DNA of 21,348 bases, from the NCBI GenBank assembly GCA_007123985.1, contig SLGA01000053.1:1-21348 (forward strand), read 5' to 3'. Below the pieces are notes generated by a model. The model was not told the DNA's origin, made no database searches, and saw nothing but the letters and a program-made list of their open reading frames with translations. Within the stretch, counting starts at the first letter, position 1. Each line of letters starts with the position of its first letter. Shown here in pieces: positions 1 to 8,643 of this stretch. The translations under genes and the position numbers were made by a program. This stretch comes from Balneolaceae bacterium. Its GTDB lineage: Bacteria; Bacteroidota; Rhodothermia; Balneolales; Balneolaceae.

Positions 1-345
1 AAGAAAGCAAGAACTGCAAAAGAACTCTATCAAAAAAAAATCCGAACGGGTAAAGGTTATTTTTTTAGCTGGAAAGAAGAGGAAGATCGTTCTCTTTGGT
101 TTTTTAATTTTTTCAGATCCTTGAAACCACCTGCATACTCCCAGATCGAAAAAATCAATGAAGAGCGTTTCCGGGATTACTTTAAAAGGAAAAAGATGGG
201 AATCTGGTTTCATTTATATGCAACCGGAATTATTGAACAGGCTGCGTTTATTTGGCAGTACCTATCTTATGTGCTTGGTAGCCAGAGGGATATCGACAGA
301 AGAGAGAAGATGAGAAAAAATACTGAAAGCACGACTACTGAATAA
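1..345 (+). CDS. 3'-partial protein of unknown function
   Basis: The reading frame is open from the first base and ends at TAA, giving the last 114 residues of a protein that begins outside the window. The fragment is rich in Lys, Arg and aromatic residues (for example KGYFFSWKEEEDRSLWFFNFF, then a basic stretch FKRKKMG). A moderately hydrophobic segment follows near the end, around GIWFHLYATGIIEQAAFIW, with a charged tail. I do not recognise a family. A glycosyltransferase C-terminus is possible given the polysaccharide genes nearby, but that is only a guess from context. The gene is convergent with the GH88-like gene, and the two stop regions overlap by 11 bases. Confidence 0.75.
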   Translation, partial: KKARTAKELYQKKIRTGKGYFFSWKEEEDRSLWFFNFFRSLKPPAYSQIEKINEERFRDYFKRKKMGIWFHLYATGIIEQAAFIWQYLSYVLGSQRDIDRREKMRKNTESTTTE

Positions 346-1837
346 GCGTCATTTTTCTACTAAGAATGGTTCCGTTATTTTTCAGCTTGTAAATATAAAC
401 CCCTGAAGATAAACCTGACGCATCAAAAGCAATGTTAAAGCTGCCTGCGGGCATAAGGCCATGTACAAGTGTACGTACGCGTCGGCCGTTAAGGTCAAAT
501 ACGGATAGTTCAGTTTCACCGGATTCTTCCAGTGAATAATAAATAACAGTTCGGTTATTAAACGGGTTCGGGTAATTTTGATCGAGGAATAACGAACTTT
601 CCACCTGCAGCACAGGGAATTCCTCATCCATTAACTCTTTAAATCGGGTGATTGCTTCCAGATAGTAATAATCAGCATAAGATGTGCCAACTCTTCCGAA
701 TCCTCTGTGTAATGTTGATTCTTTTAAAATCGAACTGATGTGTGAGTTGTGGGTAGAAAAGGTGGATGAGCTCAGAGAGTTAAGTATCTCTACCGCACTG
801 TTAAAGTAAAGAGAGTTATTTGTAAACTGATAGAGTTCAAGAAATCCTGAAGCTGCCACAGCGGCCGCAGATGCATCTTTTGAACGAACTGAACTGTACG
901 GTTCAAAAAAATCGTAATAGGGGATGAAATCTTCCGGAAGATGGTCGATAAAGTATTGTGAAGCAGCCTCAGCAGCATCGAGAAATTTCTGCTCTCCTGT
1001 AAAACGGTAAGTCATTGTAAATCCATAGATTGCCCACGCCTGACCTCTGGCCCAAACTGAATTAGGCCCGGCTCCCTGGGTAGTAAACTTCCGGTAAACA
1101 TTACCGCTATTATCAAAATCTACTATGTGATATGAACTGCCGTCATCACGCATGTGATGTTTTAGGGATGTCTCAGCATGAGATTTCGCAATGGAATAGA
1201 GCCTGCTGTTACCACTGTTTTCTGCAACCCAAAAAAGTAATTCCAGGTTCATTAAGTTGTCGATAATCACAGGAAAGTTTCCTGTCCAATCCCACGATTT
1301 AATGGCGCCAATGTTGGGATCAAAACGTTGGGAGAGTGTGTTTGCTGCTCCCAAAAGTGTTCGGTAGTATGAGCGGTTGTTCAAAATTTTGTATCCGTTA
1401 CCGTAGCTGCTGAATATTCTGAAACCCGTATCATGGTCGTGCCTGGCCGATATCATCGGCTCGAGATCTTCTGTCCAGTTTTGTGCAAGCTCTTTCCATT
1501 TTTCTTCTCCCGTTAACCGGTACATATACTAAAGAGAGCCGGAAAAAAAACCGCTTGTCCACTGATCGCGTCCCATATAATCGGTATCCCAGTTACCTGT
1601 TACCGGATTTGTATGGCCAGGATGCCTGGTTGAGTTGTAGTCAATTTCATCCAGAGTTTGTAAGAGCTTGTCCTCTGCATGTAAAAGCGCAGACTGTATG
1701 CTTTGCGACTGGAAAATCTGTGCTGCCTGTTGTTGAGAGTAAGCAAATTCAGAAGCAGCCGTCAGCAAACAAACCGCTAAAAAGAAGAATTTAGCGCATA
1801 AATAGTATATAATACTTATATGTTTGTAACAGTTCAT
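335..1837 (-). pseudogene. GH88-like unsaturated glucuronyl hydrolase, interrupted by an in-frame TAG
   Basis: Read through, this is one 500-codon frame with a hydrophobic signal peptide (residues 1 to about 34), a GH88 alpha/alpha-barrel domain and a type A T9SS sorting domain over the last 85 or so residues (LDQNYPNPFN...SGVYIYKL...RKMTLIQ). Codon 103 is TAG (1529-1531), inside WTSGFFSGSL-stop-YMYRLTGEEKW; GH88 proteins normally have Trp there, so one TGG to TAG change explains it. The frame is otherwise intact. The two family Asp positions are visible in HDTGFRI (about 136) and VIIDNLMNLELL (about 193), along with WARGQAW. GH88 enzymes remove unsaturated uronic acids from lyase-made oligosaccharides. 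The start ATG overlaps the TGA of the upstream lyase-like gene (ATGA), so the pair is an operon. An ATG three bases after the TAG could permit re-initiation, but without the signal peptide. A sequencing error is the main alternative. Confidence 0.85.
1529..1531 (-). other. premature amber codon in the GH88-like gene
   Basis: The triplet on the + strand is cta, read as TAG on the minus strand. It lies between GGSL-type and WY-type conserved residues, where a TGG Trp codon is expected. The reading frame is identical on both sides, so this is a substitution and not a frameshift. The true end of the same gene (335-337) is also TAG, which argues against TAG being read as an amino acid in this organism. 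Confidence 0.85.
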
Positions 1838-3060
1838 ATAGTTTCAGAAAATCCAATCAGTTCAAGCGAAGGATAAACGAGAGTAATGGCTGAATTTCGG
1901 CACCCTGACCCTGCAAGTTCCATTGCTGCCTCTTCATAAAGCATTGAACTGAAAGCAACTGCTGCGGGTTTAAGTATCTCGTAATATCTACAGTCATCAA
2001 ATCCCGGTTCAGATACAAAGGTACCCGGTTCAGATCTGTTCAAAACGTAGTTAGCGATCATATCAAGTGCGGGTTTAAGGCCTCCTTTTGATGGGGTGTT
2101 TAGTATTTGCCAGTCTCTGTCAGTTGCTGTTCGGTTTTTTCGCAGGTGAATGATGTTCATATATCCCCGTAGATTGAAATAGACATAATGCTGCGGTCTT
2201 CCGCGGGTAACTTCAAAGGGCTGCACTCCATCCGTATTGAATTGTGCACTGATTCGTTCACTAACCGGTGGGATGTAAAAATCAGAGTTCAGTTTATCAT
2301 CTTGCTCAGAGAGCATAAAGTAGATGGCTCGTTGCGCATCAAGCCAGGTAGAAACGTTGGTAACATCATACGCATCAGCATTATAATTTCGAATAATCCA
2401 GCGCGAGAAATGGTAAAACCACTCTTTAAGTTTGATGTGACTATTGCCGGACCAGCTGTTGCTATCGTATAAAATAGATACGGCATCCACCACTTGAATA
2501 AAATCAATCGCATCGATTATACCGGGTGAGCCACCGCCACCTGTATCAGGAACTCCAAGACGAATCTGTGCAAAATCCATGTTGGGATTCATTTTTGAGT
2601 AGGGTTCGAAAAACCATTTTTTCAGAATTTCAGTTGCTTTCTCTGCATAGATTTCATCATCAGATAAATAGTAAGCGAGTGCAAGTGTATAAACCCCGGA
2701 TGACATTTCTGCAAGTTTGGGGCGGTCAAACTGTTCAACAAGCGGATTGGTAATCCCATCTCTGTAAATGGTATGTGCACCTGTTGAGTCTGGGTGCCAG
2801 TACCTGGCAATACTTACATAATCGTTGATGGATCCACCTGAGGGAACCTGAGGTTTTTCGGTTATATAGCGGAAATTGTGCGACAAGAAACGGTTCGCCC
2901 CTTGGATCAGAAGGTCATACTCTTCGCTGAGAATCGGGTCTGAATCAAGATTGGCTTTGATAATCTCCAGATTATTGGTGTTGATAATATATGGCCCGGT
3001 GTTTGATATAGTAAAATCCGGCATACTATCAGAGCTTTTGCAACCAGCCAGAAGTAGCAA
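1834..3060 (-). CDS. alginate-lyase-like (PL5 / PF05426) lipoprotein, active-site His replaced
   Basis: This is an alpha/alpha-toroid lyase-like protein of the PF05426 type. Matching blocks in order are NDYVSIARYWHPD, YRDGITNP, LALAYYLSDDEIYAEKATEILKKWFF, MNPNMDFAQIRLG, GIIDAIDFIQVVDAV, TNVSTWLDAQ (residues 234-243), DGVQPFEVTRG and HYVYFNLRGY. Family members usually carry NNHGTW at the TNVSTW position; here Asn235 is kept but the catalytic His is Val236 (codon gtt). The Arg and Tyr of the RGRPQHY block are retained. The protein begins MLLLAGC from a TTG codon; LAGC is a lipobox, so it would be a surface or periplasmic lipoprotein. This start leaves too short a signal peptide. The frame stays open upstream to a TAA at 3121-3123 (LLILIALLLLAGC) but holds no ATG, GTG or TTG there. 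The gene leads an operon with the broken GH88 gene. Activity is doubtful. Confidence 0.8.
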   Translation of the reverse strand: MLLLAGCKSSDSMPDFTISNTGPYIINTNNLEIIKANLDSDPILSEEYDLLIQGANRFLSHNFRYITEKPQVPSGGSINDYVSIARYWHPDSTGAHTIYRDGITNPLVEQFDRPKLAEMSSGVYTLALAYYLSDDEIYAEKATEILKKWFFEPYSKMNPNMDFAQIRLGVPDTGGGGSPGIIDAIDFIQVVDAVSILYDSNSWSGNSHIKLKEWFYHFSRWIIRNYNADAYDVTNVSTWLDAQRAIYFMLSEQDDKLNSDFYIPPVSERISAQFNTDGVQPFEVTRGRPQHYVYFNLRGYMNIIHLRKNRTATDRDWQILNTPSKGGLKPALDMIANYVLNRSEPGTFVSEPGFDDCRYYEILKPAAVAFSSMLYEEAAMELAGSGCRNSAITLVYPSLELIGFSETI

Positions 3061-3232
3061 AGCTATCAGAATTAAAAGATGGTAAGTATGATATGTGATG
3101 TTAGTGCCCAGGTAGTTTTTTTAAGTAGATTTGTGATGACGCATCAAATGTTCGTTAACATTGAAATATATTAAGCAGTTTTAAAAAATCATATCTTAAT
3201 GGCAATATATTCAATGTGTGGTTTTAAACAGT

Positions 3233-3260
3233 TGTTTGATTTTTTAGGTATCATCAAACA
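3233..3260. promoter_or_regulatory. 8-bp inverted repeat in the divergent intergenic region
   Basis: TGTTTGAT (3233-3240) and ATCAAACA (3253-3260) are perfect inverted copies separated by 12 bases. They sit in the A+T-rich spacer between the divergent lyase-like gene and the first plus-strand glycosyltransferase. The arrangement could be an operator or a hairpin in the leader of the glycosyltransferase. No promoter boxes were convincingly seen. A chance occurrence is possible in such A+T-rich DNA. Confidence 0.3.
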
Positions 3261-3308
3261 GATTGATTCCACTGAAAAATAGAACCCATTTTCAATAGAT
3301 TTAATTTC

Positions 3309-4199
3309 TTGGAGAATTTTGTATCTGTTATTGTACCTGTTCTAAACGCATCAAAATTTGTTGATGAGTTTTTGGAAGCAATCCTGAAGCAAACCTGGAA
3401 TGGTAAAAAAATGGAGATCATTATCATTGACAACGGGTCTGTTGATGATACGGTACAAAAAATAAAAAAATACCCGGTTACACTATTGGTTGAGGCGCAC
3501 AAAAAAGGTCCTTATGCAGCGCGTAATCTTGGTCTTAAATATGCAAAAGGTACTGTGTTTGCTCTTACGGATGTGAATAAAATCCCTGACGAGAAATGGA
3601 TACAACATGGTATGCATGCGTTAATGGGGGCGGGTGCTGATCTTGCGGGCGGACACATTGCATTCGAAACTAACAGAAAATCTAAACCGGCACATATAAT
3701 TGACTCAATAACGTTCAATAATAACAAAAAGCTTGTTTTGCAGGAAGGTGCCGCAGTAACAGGGAACCTGTTCTTTTATAGAAATGTGCTGGATAAAATT
3801 GGCTACTTCCCTGAAAATGTGCGATCAGGTATGGATGTTTGGTGGACAAAAAAAGCCGTAAAGCAAGGCTTTAAGCTTATCTATGCGGAAAATGCAACTG
3901 TAGTTTGTAAGCCGCGAGAATTAGGGGAAGTTCTGAAAAAATCGTTTCGGGTTGGGCAGTCTCATCCACATAATTTAAAAGAAGACGGAAGAAACACAAG
4001 CTATATTCTGGCAACAATAATTCGTACTTTTGCACCTCCAAAAATCAACCAATTAAAAACCTCGGTAAGCAATAATGATTTCGAAAATTCTTTGCCGGTA
4101 CTTTGGTTAGTTGCGTGGTTAAGCAAAATTTGGATGGCTTTTGGCAGATTAAACGGCCTCATCAAATGGAAGCAGATAAAAAAGCACACCAATACGTAA
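3309..4199 (+). CDS. family 2 glycosyltransferase
   Basis: The 296-residue protein has a GT-A fold core typical of GT2 enzymes: VSVIVPVLN at the N-terminus, EIIIIDNGSVDDT (residues 36-48), GPYAARNLGLKYAKG (67-81) and an acceptor-side region near RSGMDVWWTKKAVKQGF. It would move a sugar from a nucleotide donor to a growing glycan on the cytoplasmic face of the membrane. The position of the metal-binding DxD motif reads LTDVNKIP (Asp88-Val-Asn90) in place of the usual TDAD-type sequence. The start is a TTG immediately before the beta-strand; the frame is open upstream to a TGA at 3273-3275 with no ATG or GTG. It is the first gene of the long plus-strand polysaccharide cluster, 34 bases before the next gene. 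Confidence 0.9.
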   Translation: MENFVSVIVPVLNASKFVDEFLEAILKQTWNGKKMEIIIIDNGSVDDTVQKIKKYPVTLLVEAHKKGPYAARNLGLKYAKGTVFALTDVNKIPDEKWIQHGMHALMGAGADLAGGHIAFETNRKSKPAHIIDSITFNNNKKLVLQEGAAVTGNLFFYRNVLDKIGYFPENVRSGMDVWWTKKAVKQGFKLIYAENATVVCKPRELGEVLKKSFRVGQSHPHNLKEDGRNTSYILATIIRTFAPPKINQLKTSVSNNDFENSLPVLWLVAWLSKIWMAFGRLNGLIKWKQIKKHTNT

Positions 4200-4233
4200 T
4201 CGGTTGCTTCACGTACGGTTTCTACACTGAACT

Positions 4234-5274
4234 ATGAAAATAGCTTACATCTATTACAACTTTTACCCTATAACCGGCGGGGCTTCGGTACATGGTTACT
4301 ATCTTGCAAAAGAGCTGAGCAAACTTGGTTATGAATTATTTAAGTTAAATGGTGATGCAGATCCATATACCAAGAAATTGCCAGGCAAAATCTCAGGTCT
4401 GCTTTGGATGCTCAGGCATTGTGACCTGTTTTACATTAGAATGGACTATTTTCGGAATTTCCGAAATCTGATTACCTGGATTGCGTTTCTCTTCAACAAA
4501 AAGATTGTAGTTGAATTGAACTCTCCTTCGGATGAACTGCATCTATTCGGGAAAAGTAAGTCTCATATTATAAAAACCGATAAAAGAGTGGCTGCCATTC
4601 TGAAACGTGCAGATGCAGTGGTTGTAGTGAGTGATGCAGTTAAAAAGTACTGCAATGAAGCCCTTGGATTGCATAATGTGTTCAAAATAGAAAACGGAGG
4701 GGAGGTATTTGCTGTAACTGAAGATCAGGTATCAGGCAGTACAAAACGATTGCTTGGTGAAATAAGAGAGAACTCCGAAGTAATAGTGATGTGGTCAGGC
4801 TCTTTGAACCTGATGCAGCACATGAAAATGCTACAAGAGATATCAGAGAAGGTGAGTGATCGCATTGCAATTGTTATGATAACAAAAGGAACAATTGAAG
4901 AAACAGTGAACTTTACAGGCAAAAATGTCTATTTGCTCCAGGATCTGGGCAGGCAAGATGTGGAGTACGCAATTTCAAATTCAGATGTGGGCCTTGCTTT
5001 ATATGGCGATTACAGCTGGTCGAGATGGGGTTTTTACAACAGTTCATTAAAAGTTTTTGAGTATTTGAATAACGGGCTGGAGACCATCTGTAATAAAGAG
5101 GGAACTGCAGTACAAAAAGCTTACCCAAACTTTCATTACATCAGAAATACGGAAGAAATTGTTACATTTCTTGAGGATTTCAAACCCAATCATAAGAAAC
5201 CATCTGTGGCGAAAAGAACATGGAAAGATGCAGCAGCAAAAACGTCTCACATATTTAAAGGAGTAACCCGATAA
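4234..5274 (+). CDS. family 4-like glycosyltransferase (GT-B fold)
   Basis: A 346-residue protein that starts MKIAYIYYNFYPITGGASVHGYYLAKEL, the usual N-terminal strand and Gly-rich loop of GT4 enzymes. It has a middle hinge (ADAVVVVSDAVKKYC, ENGGEVF) and a C-terminal donor-binding half with MWSGSLNLMQHMKML and SSLKVFEYLNNG (around residues 269-280). The latter corresponds to the 'SPLKLFEYMAxG' variant of the nucleotide-sugar binding site. The predicted role is cytoplasmic assembly of the exopolysaccharide repeat unit; donor and linkage cannot be read from the sequence. It is followed four bases later by the polymerase-like membrane protein, suggesting co-transcription. Confidence 0.9.
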   Translation: MKIAYIYYNFYPITGGASVHGYYLAKELSKLGYELFKLNGDADPYTKKLPGKISGLLWMLRHCDLFYIRMDYFRNFRNLITWIAFLFNKKIVVELNSPSDELHLFGKSKSHIIKTDKRVAAILKRADAVVVVSDAVKKYCNEALGLHNVFKIENGGEVFAVTEDQVSGSTKRLLGEIRENSEVIVMWSGSLNLMQHMKMLQEISEKVSDRIAIVMITKGTIEETVNFTGKNVYLLQDLGRQDVEYAISNSDVGLALYGDYSWSRWGFYNSSLKVFEYLNNGLETICNKEGTAVQKAYPNFHYIRNTEEIVTFLEDFKPNHKKPSVAKRTWKDAAAKTSHIFKGVTR

Positions 5275-5278
5275 GCGT

Positions 5279-6679
5279 TTGACAAACCAAACATTGCATA
5301 ACATAAGAGCAGTACTTTTTCTGCTTCCGTTTTTCTTCTATGAAGAAGGAATGCTCGCTGCAATAATGTCTACTGCGGCTTTAGTCATCATATTTTCTGA
5401 GAAGATGGTTCGGTATTTCAAGCAGCTCGATTGGAAAGAGTACATGTTTTTTCTCTACATGTTTCATATGCTCTTTGGAGAGAGACAGTTTGCATATTTA
5501 GGTATTGAACCACTTTTTGTGACGGAACTTTTTTTGGGAGGTTTGATCTTTGCCTATGCCAGAGATCTGTTACAAGTAAGACGAATATTATTCATTTATT
5601 ATCTCATCGTTTTAATCGGGGTTGGCTTTGCATTGGTTTATTTCTTTCAATTTAAGCTGGATGCCGTACGAGACTCGTTCATGCTTTTGTATGCACTTTG
5701 GGTGCCGGTTATTTATCATGTTTTTCGCGAGAAAAATCACTACGATCTATTTTTTGCATTTCTTAAGATTTTTATTGTATTAAAGGCAATTGCCTATTGC
5801 TACGAAGCTGTAATGATTTTGCAGGGAAACCGGGCAATCACTTTTGAGGGATTCCGCTTTGGGGTGGGGTATATCATGCCATCAATGATAGTTTTGTCGA
5901 TCTTTTTACCGTTCAGGCATATAAACTGGAAATATAAACTGATTGCTCTGTTTATGGTGCCAGCTGTTTTTACCGTTTTTCATCGGTCTATTTTTCTGGG
6001 ACTCATTTTAGGTGTTTTGGTGATTTTCATAATAGGAGGGGGAACCTCGCGGAAGAATATACTTCTTTACGGTACTACTAGTTTAAGTGTACTCATTGGT
6101 TTTTTAATTTACTACAACACAATTATTGAGGTTGATATTTTTCGAATTCTAGAGCTGAAATCGTCTCTGGATGAGGGGAATATCAACTACCGGGTATTGT
6201 CGTGGCAGCATGTTCTGGATAAATTTTACGAAAACTTTTTGATAGGGTATGGAGTGGGCAGGCCTGTGATGTTCGCCTACCAGAATGTATTTTATTCCAC
6301 GGTTGAATTGACATATTTTGAAATCCGGGATCTTGCAGGAAATGCGCAACCGCACAATTCTTATCTCAATATTTTAACGCGTTTTGGTGTATTGGTATTT
6401 CCACTTTTTCTTTTTGCGATATTTCAGCCGTTGTTCAGAATTCGCCATTTTGCTCTTAAGAAAAAATCAACAAGCAGCCACGATTACTCAAAGTATTTAC
6501 TTTTGCTAAGCTTTTTGATGTTAATGTATGTACTCGCATTTTTTAATGTTGTTCTTGAGGGGCCGCATCACTCATTTCCATTCTGGCTGGTAATTGGCAT
6601 GTTGTTAAGTTTTGAAAGAGCAGGTAACTTGTCACCGAAAATTTTACAGATTAAAAAAACAGAGTTGATATATAAATGA
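5279..6679 (+). CDS. Wzy / O-antigen-ligase-like membrane protein
   Basis: A 466-residue protein made almost entirely of hydrophobic segments (about ten to twelve membrane helices). It has a large polar loop between residues about 285 and 365 containing YRVLSWQHVLDKFYENFLIGYGVGRP, broken into shorter blocks, and PHNSYLNILTRFG near 355-370. That PHNSYL block is the usual mark of the PF04932 (O-antigen ligase / polymerase) family. It would join repeat units or transfer polymer on the periplasmic side of the inner membrane. The only start in frame after a TAA at 5264-5266 is TTG at 5279, 15 bases downstream of AAAGGAG (5257-5263), one of the few Shine-Dalgarno-like sites in the cluster. The gene ends in an ATGA overlap with the next glycosyltransferase, so translation is probably coupled. 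Confidence 0.85.
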   Translation: MTNQTLHNIRAVLFLLPFFFYEEGMLAAIMSTAALVIIFSEKMVRYFKQLDWKEYMFFLYMFHMLFGERQFAYLGIEPLFVTELFLGGLIFAYARDLLQVRRILFIYYLIVLIGVGFALVYFFQFKLDAVRDSFMLLYALWVPVIYHVFREKNHYDLFFAFLKIFIVLKAIAYCYEAVMILQGNRAITFEGFRFGVGYIMPSMIVLSIFLPFRHINWKYKLIALFMVPAVFTVFHRSIFLGLILGVLVIFIIGGGTSRKNILLYGTTSLSVLIGFLIYYNTIIEVDIFRILELKSSLDEGNINYRVLSWQHVLDKFYENFLIGYGVGRPVMFAYQNVFYSTVELTYFEIRDLAGNAQPHNSYLNILTRFGVLVFPLFLFAIFQPLFRIRHFALKKKSTSSHDYSKYLLLLSFLMLMYVLAFFNVVLEGPHHSFPFWLVIGMLLSFERAGNLSPKILQIKKTELIYK

Positions 6680-7875
6680 ACATCCTCCAGGTGCACAATA
6701 AGTATAAAATTTTGGGGGGTGAGTGGACGGTTTTACATCAGGAGTACGAACTTCTGAAAAAAAATCATTCAGTAGATCAGTTTATTGTTGATAATAATAT
6801 AGAGCTCTCCTCGGTAATCGATAAACTAAAACTGGTTTATAAAACACATTACAATAAGCAGGCAAAAAGTAAGATTTCAGAAAAACTGAAACAGGGAAAC
6901 TACGACGTGATGCATACTCACAATTTTTTCCCATTGCTTTCTCCATCTATTTTTGAAGCAGCCAGAGAAGCGGGAATTCCATCCATTCTAAGTCTTCATA
7001 ATTTTAGGCTTATTCACCCTAATGGCCTGCTCTATCACAATGGTAAAATAGATCATCGAAGTATTAACGGCAGCGCTTATAATTGTGTATGGGATGGTGT
7101 GTACCGCAATTCGAAACTTCAAACGGCTGTAGCCGCACATATGATTGAGTATCACCGAAAGCAAAAAACCTGGCAAAATCTTCCGTCTGCTTTTATAGCT
7201 CTATCAGAATTTTCTAAGCAGATGTTTGTTGATGGTGGGCTACCCAAAGAACGAATTTTTATTAAACCCAATTTTATTGAAGATCCACTTAATAATGGGA
7301 GCGGCCTGAAAATTCAGGAGAAAAAAGAAAATATGTTTCTTTTCGTCGGAAGGATAAGTACAGAAAAAGGCATTCAGGATTTAATTGAATGTTGGATACA
7401 GAACAAAATAAAAGCAAAGCTTGTTATTGCAGGTGATGGTCCCTTAAGGTCAAAACTTGAAGATAAATCAAAAGCGAATCCGTCGGTCCAGTGGCTTGGC
7501 CAAATATCAAGGGAAGAGATTCTCCAGAAATTATCAGTGGCCAAAGCTATGCTTTTCCCCACCAAATGCTACGAAGGACAACCGTTAATTATTTTGGAAG
7601 CTTTGTCTGTAGGTTGCCCTGTTATTACCTCAAAAATAGGTAATCCACAAAATATGATTGATGATGGTGGGAGTGGTTTGCATTTTAAAACCGGTGACAT
7701 TAAAGACATGTATCAAAAAATATCTCATATTTACTATAAAACAGAGAATCGAAAAGAGATGAGCAAAAAAGCAAGGGAACGATATCTGCAGAATTACACA
7801 CCTGAAAAAAACCTGGAAATGATGCTCGATATCTACAAAGCAGCAGCTAAACTGGAAAAAAAACTCACTGCCTGA
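6676..7875 (+). CDS. family 4 glycosyltransferase
   Basis: A 399-residue GT-B enzyme. The N-terminal domain has MNILQVHNKY...GGEWTV and the block YDVMHTHNFFPLLSPSIF. The linker carries FIALSEFSKQMF and PNFIEDP. The C-terminal Glycos_transf_1 domain has MFLFVGRISTEKGIQDLI, LVIAGDGPL, and YEGQPLIILEALSVGCPVI, where Glu299 and Glu307 form the E-x7-E pair that binds the nucleotide sugar. The ATG overlaps the polymerase stop codon (ATGA, 6676-6679). It should act in the cytoplasm on the lipid-linked repeat unit. Sugar specificity is unknown. Confidence 0.92.
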   Translation: MNILQVHNKYKILGGEWTVLHQEYELLKKNHSVDQFIVDNNIELSSVIDKLKLVYKTHYNKQAKSKISEKLKQGNYDVMHTHNFFPLLSPSIFEAAREAGIPSILSLHNFRLIHPNGLLYHNGKIDHRSINGSAYNCVWDGVYRNSKLQTAVAAHMIEYHRKQKTWQNLPSAFIALSEFSKQMFVDGGLPKERIFIKPNFIEDPLNNGSGLKIQEKKENMFLFVGRISTEKGIQDLIECWIQNKIKAKLVIAGDGPLRSKLEDKSKANPSVQWLGQISREEILQKLSVAKAMLFPTKCYEGQPLIILEALSVGCPVITSKIGNPQNMIDDGGSGLHFKTGDIKDMYQKISHIYYKTENRKEMSKKARERYLQNYTPEKNLEMMLDIYKAAAKLEKKLTA

Positions 7876-7884
7876 TTCTGATTC

Positions 7885-8643
7885 ATGCCTGATAAGGTAA
7901 ACATACTTGATGTGCATGTTAGCCGGTTTGACCTTCAACAGACCATGGAGAAATTCTCTGAAGCCATCAAAAATGAAAAGAAACTTCGGGTATCCGTTAC
8001 ACCGGTTAATTGCCTTCTATGGGCTCATAGGGATAAAAAACTACGAAATATATACAATAGCGCTGATATGGTAACCGCTGATGGCGTACCTGTTGTATGG
8101 GCTTCTAAACTACTTGGAGAACCAATAAATGGAAGGGTGACCGGGCTCGATTTGCTTCCTGAATTCTCAAAAGTTGCAGCTAAAGAGGGTTTTACATTCT
8201 TTTTTTTAGGAGCTTCTGAAGGGGTAGGGGAAAAACTATCCCGAAAGCTTCAGCAAGATAACCCAGGACTTAAAATATCAGGCAGCTATTCACCTCCATT
8301 TGCAGATACATTTTCAGATGATGAGAATTCTAAAATGATTGATCTAATCAATCAATCCGGTGCAGATGTTCTATGGGTAAGCTTAACGGCCCCAAAACAG
8401 GACTTTTGGATTGCAAATCATTTCAACAAACTCAACGTATCCATTGCGATTGGTGTGGGAGCTGCGTTTGATGTAGTTTGCGGTAACATAAAAAGGGCTC
8501 CAAAATGGATGCAAAAATCAGGCTTGGAGTGGTTATTCCGTTTTGTACAAGAACCGAAAAGATTGTTTAAGAGATATTTAGTGGAAGCACCACAATTTAT
8601 ACCTTTAGTAATTAAGCAAAAGCTGCAAAACAACAGATCATGA
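7885..8643 (+). CDS. WecG/TagA/CpsF family glycosyltransferase (GT26)
   Basis: A 252-residue protein matching the whole length of the family. Conserved features are VTPVN (Thr39), ADMVTADGVPVVWASKLLG (Asp66, equivalent to the proposed catalytic Asp of TagA), FFLGASEGVG, VSLTAPKQDFWI, GVGAAFDVVCG, and the C-terminal appendage RAPKWMQKSGLEWLFRFVQEP with several basic residues that dock the enzyme to the membrane. Relatives add N-acetylmannosamine or an N-acetylmannosaminuronate/glucose-type sugar to an undecaprenyl-linked acceptor, often as the second sugar. It overlaps the GDP-fucose synthase gene by four bases (ATGA at 8640-8643). Confidence 0.92.
   Translation: MPDKVNILDVHVSRFDLQQTMEKFSEAIKNEKKLRVSVTPVNCLLWAHRDKKLRNIYNSADMVTADGVPVVWASKLLGEPINGRVTGLDLLPEFSKVAAKEGFTFFFLGASEGVGEKLSRKLQQDNPGLKISGSYSPPFADTFSDDENSKMIDLINQSGADVLWVSLTAPKQDFWIANHFNKLNVSIAIGVGAAFDVVCGNIKRAPKWMQKSGLEWLFRFVQEPKRLFKRYLVEAPQFIPLVIKQKLQNNRS

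Noticed and set aside
1529..1531. TAG read as an amino acid (stop-codon recoding)
   Set aside because: TAG also ends the same gene in the right place (335-337), and ends the acyl-CoA synthetase and fadN genes at their expected lengths, so it works as a stop here.
1483..1794. Plus-strand frame of 103 codons over the GH88 5' half
   Set aside because: It is antisense to the GH88-like gene, has no recognisable domain, and mirrors its codons.
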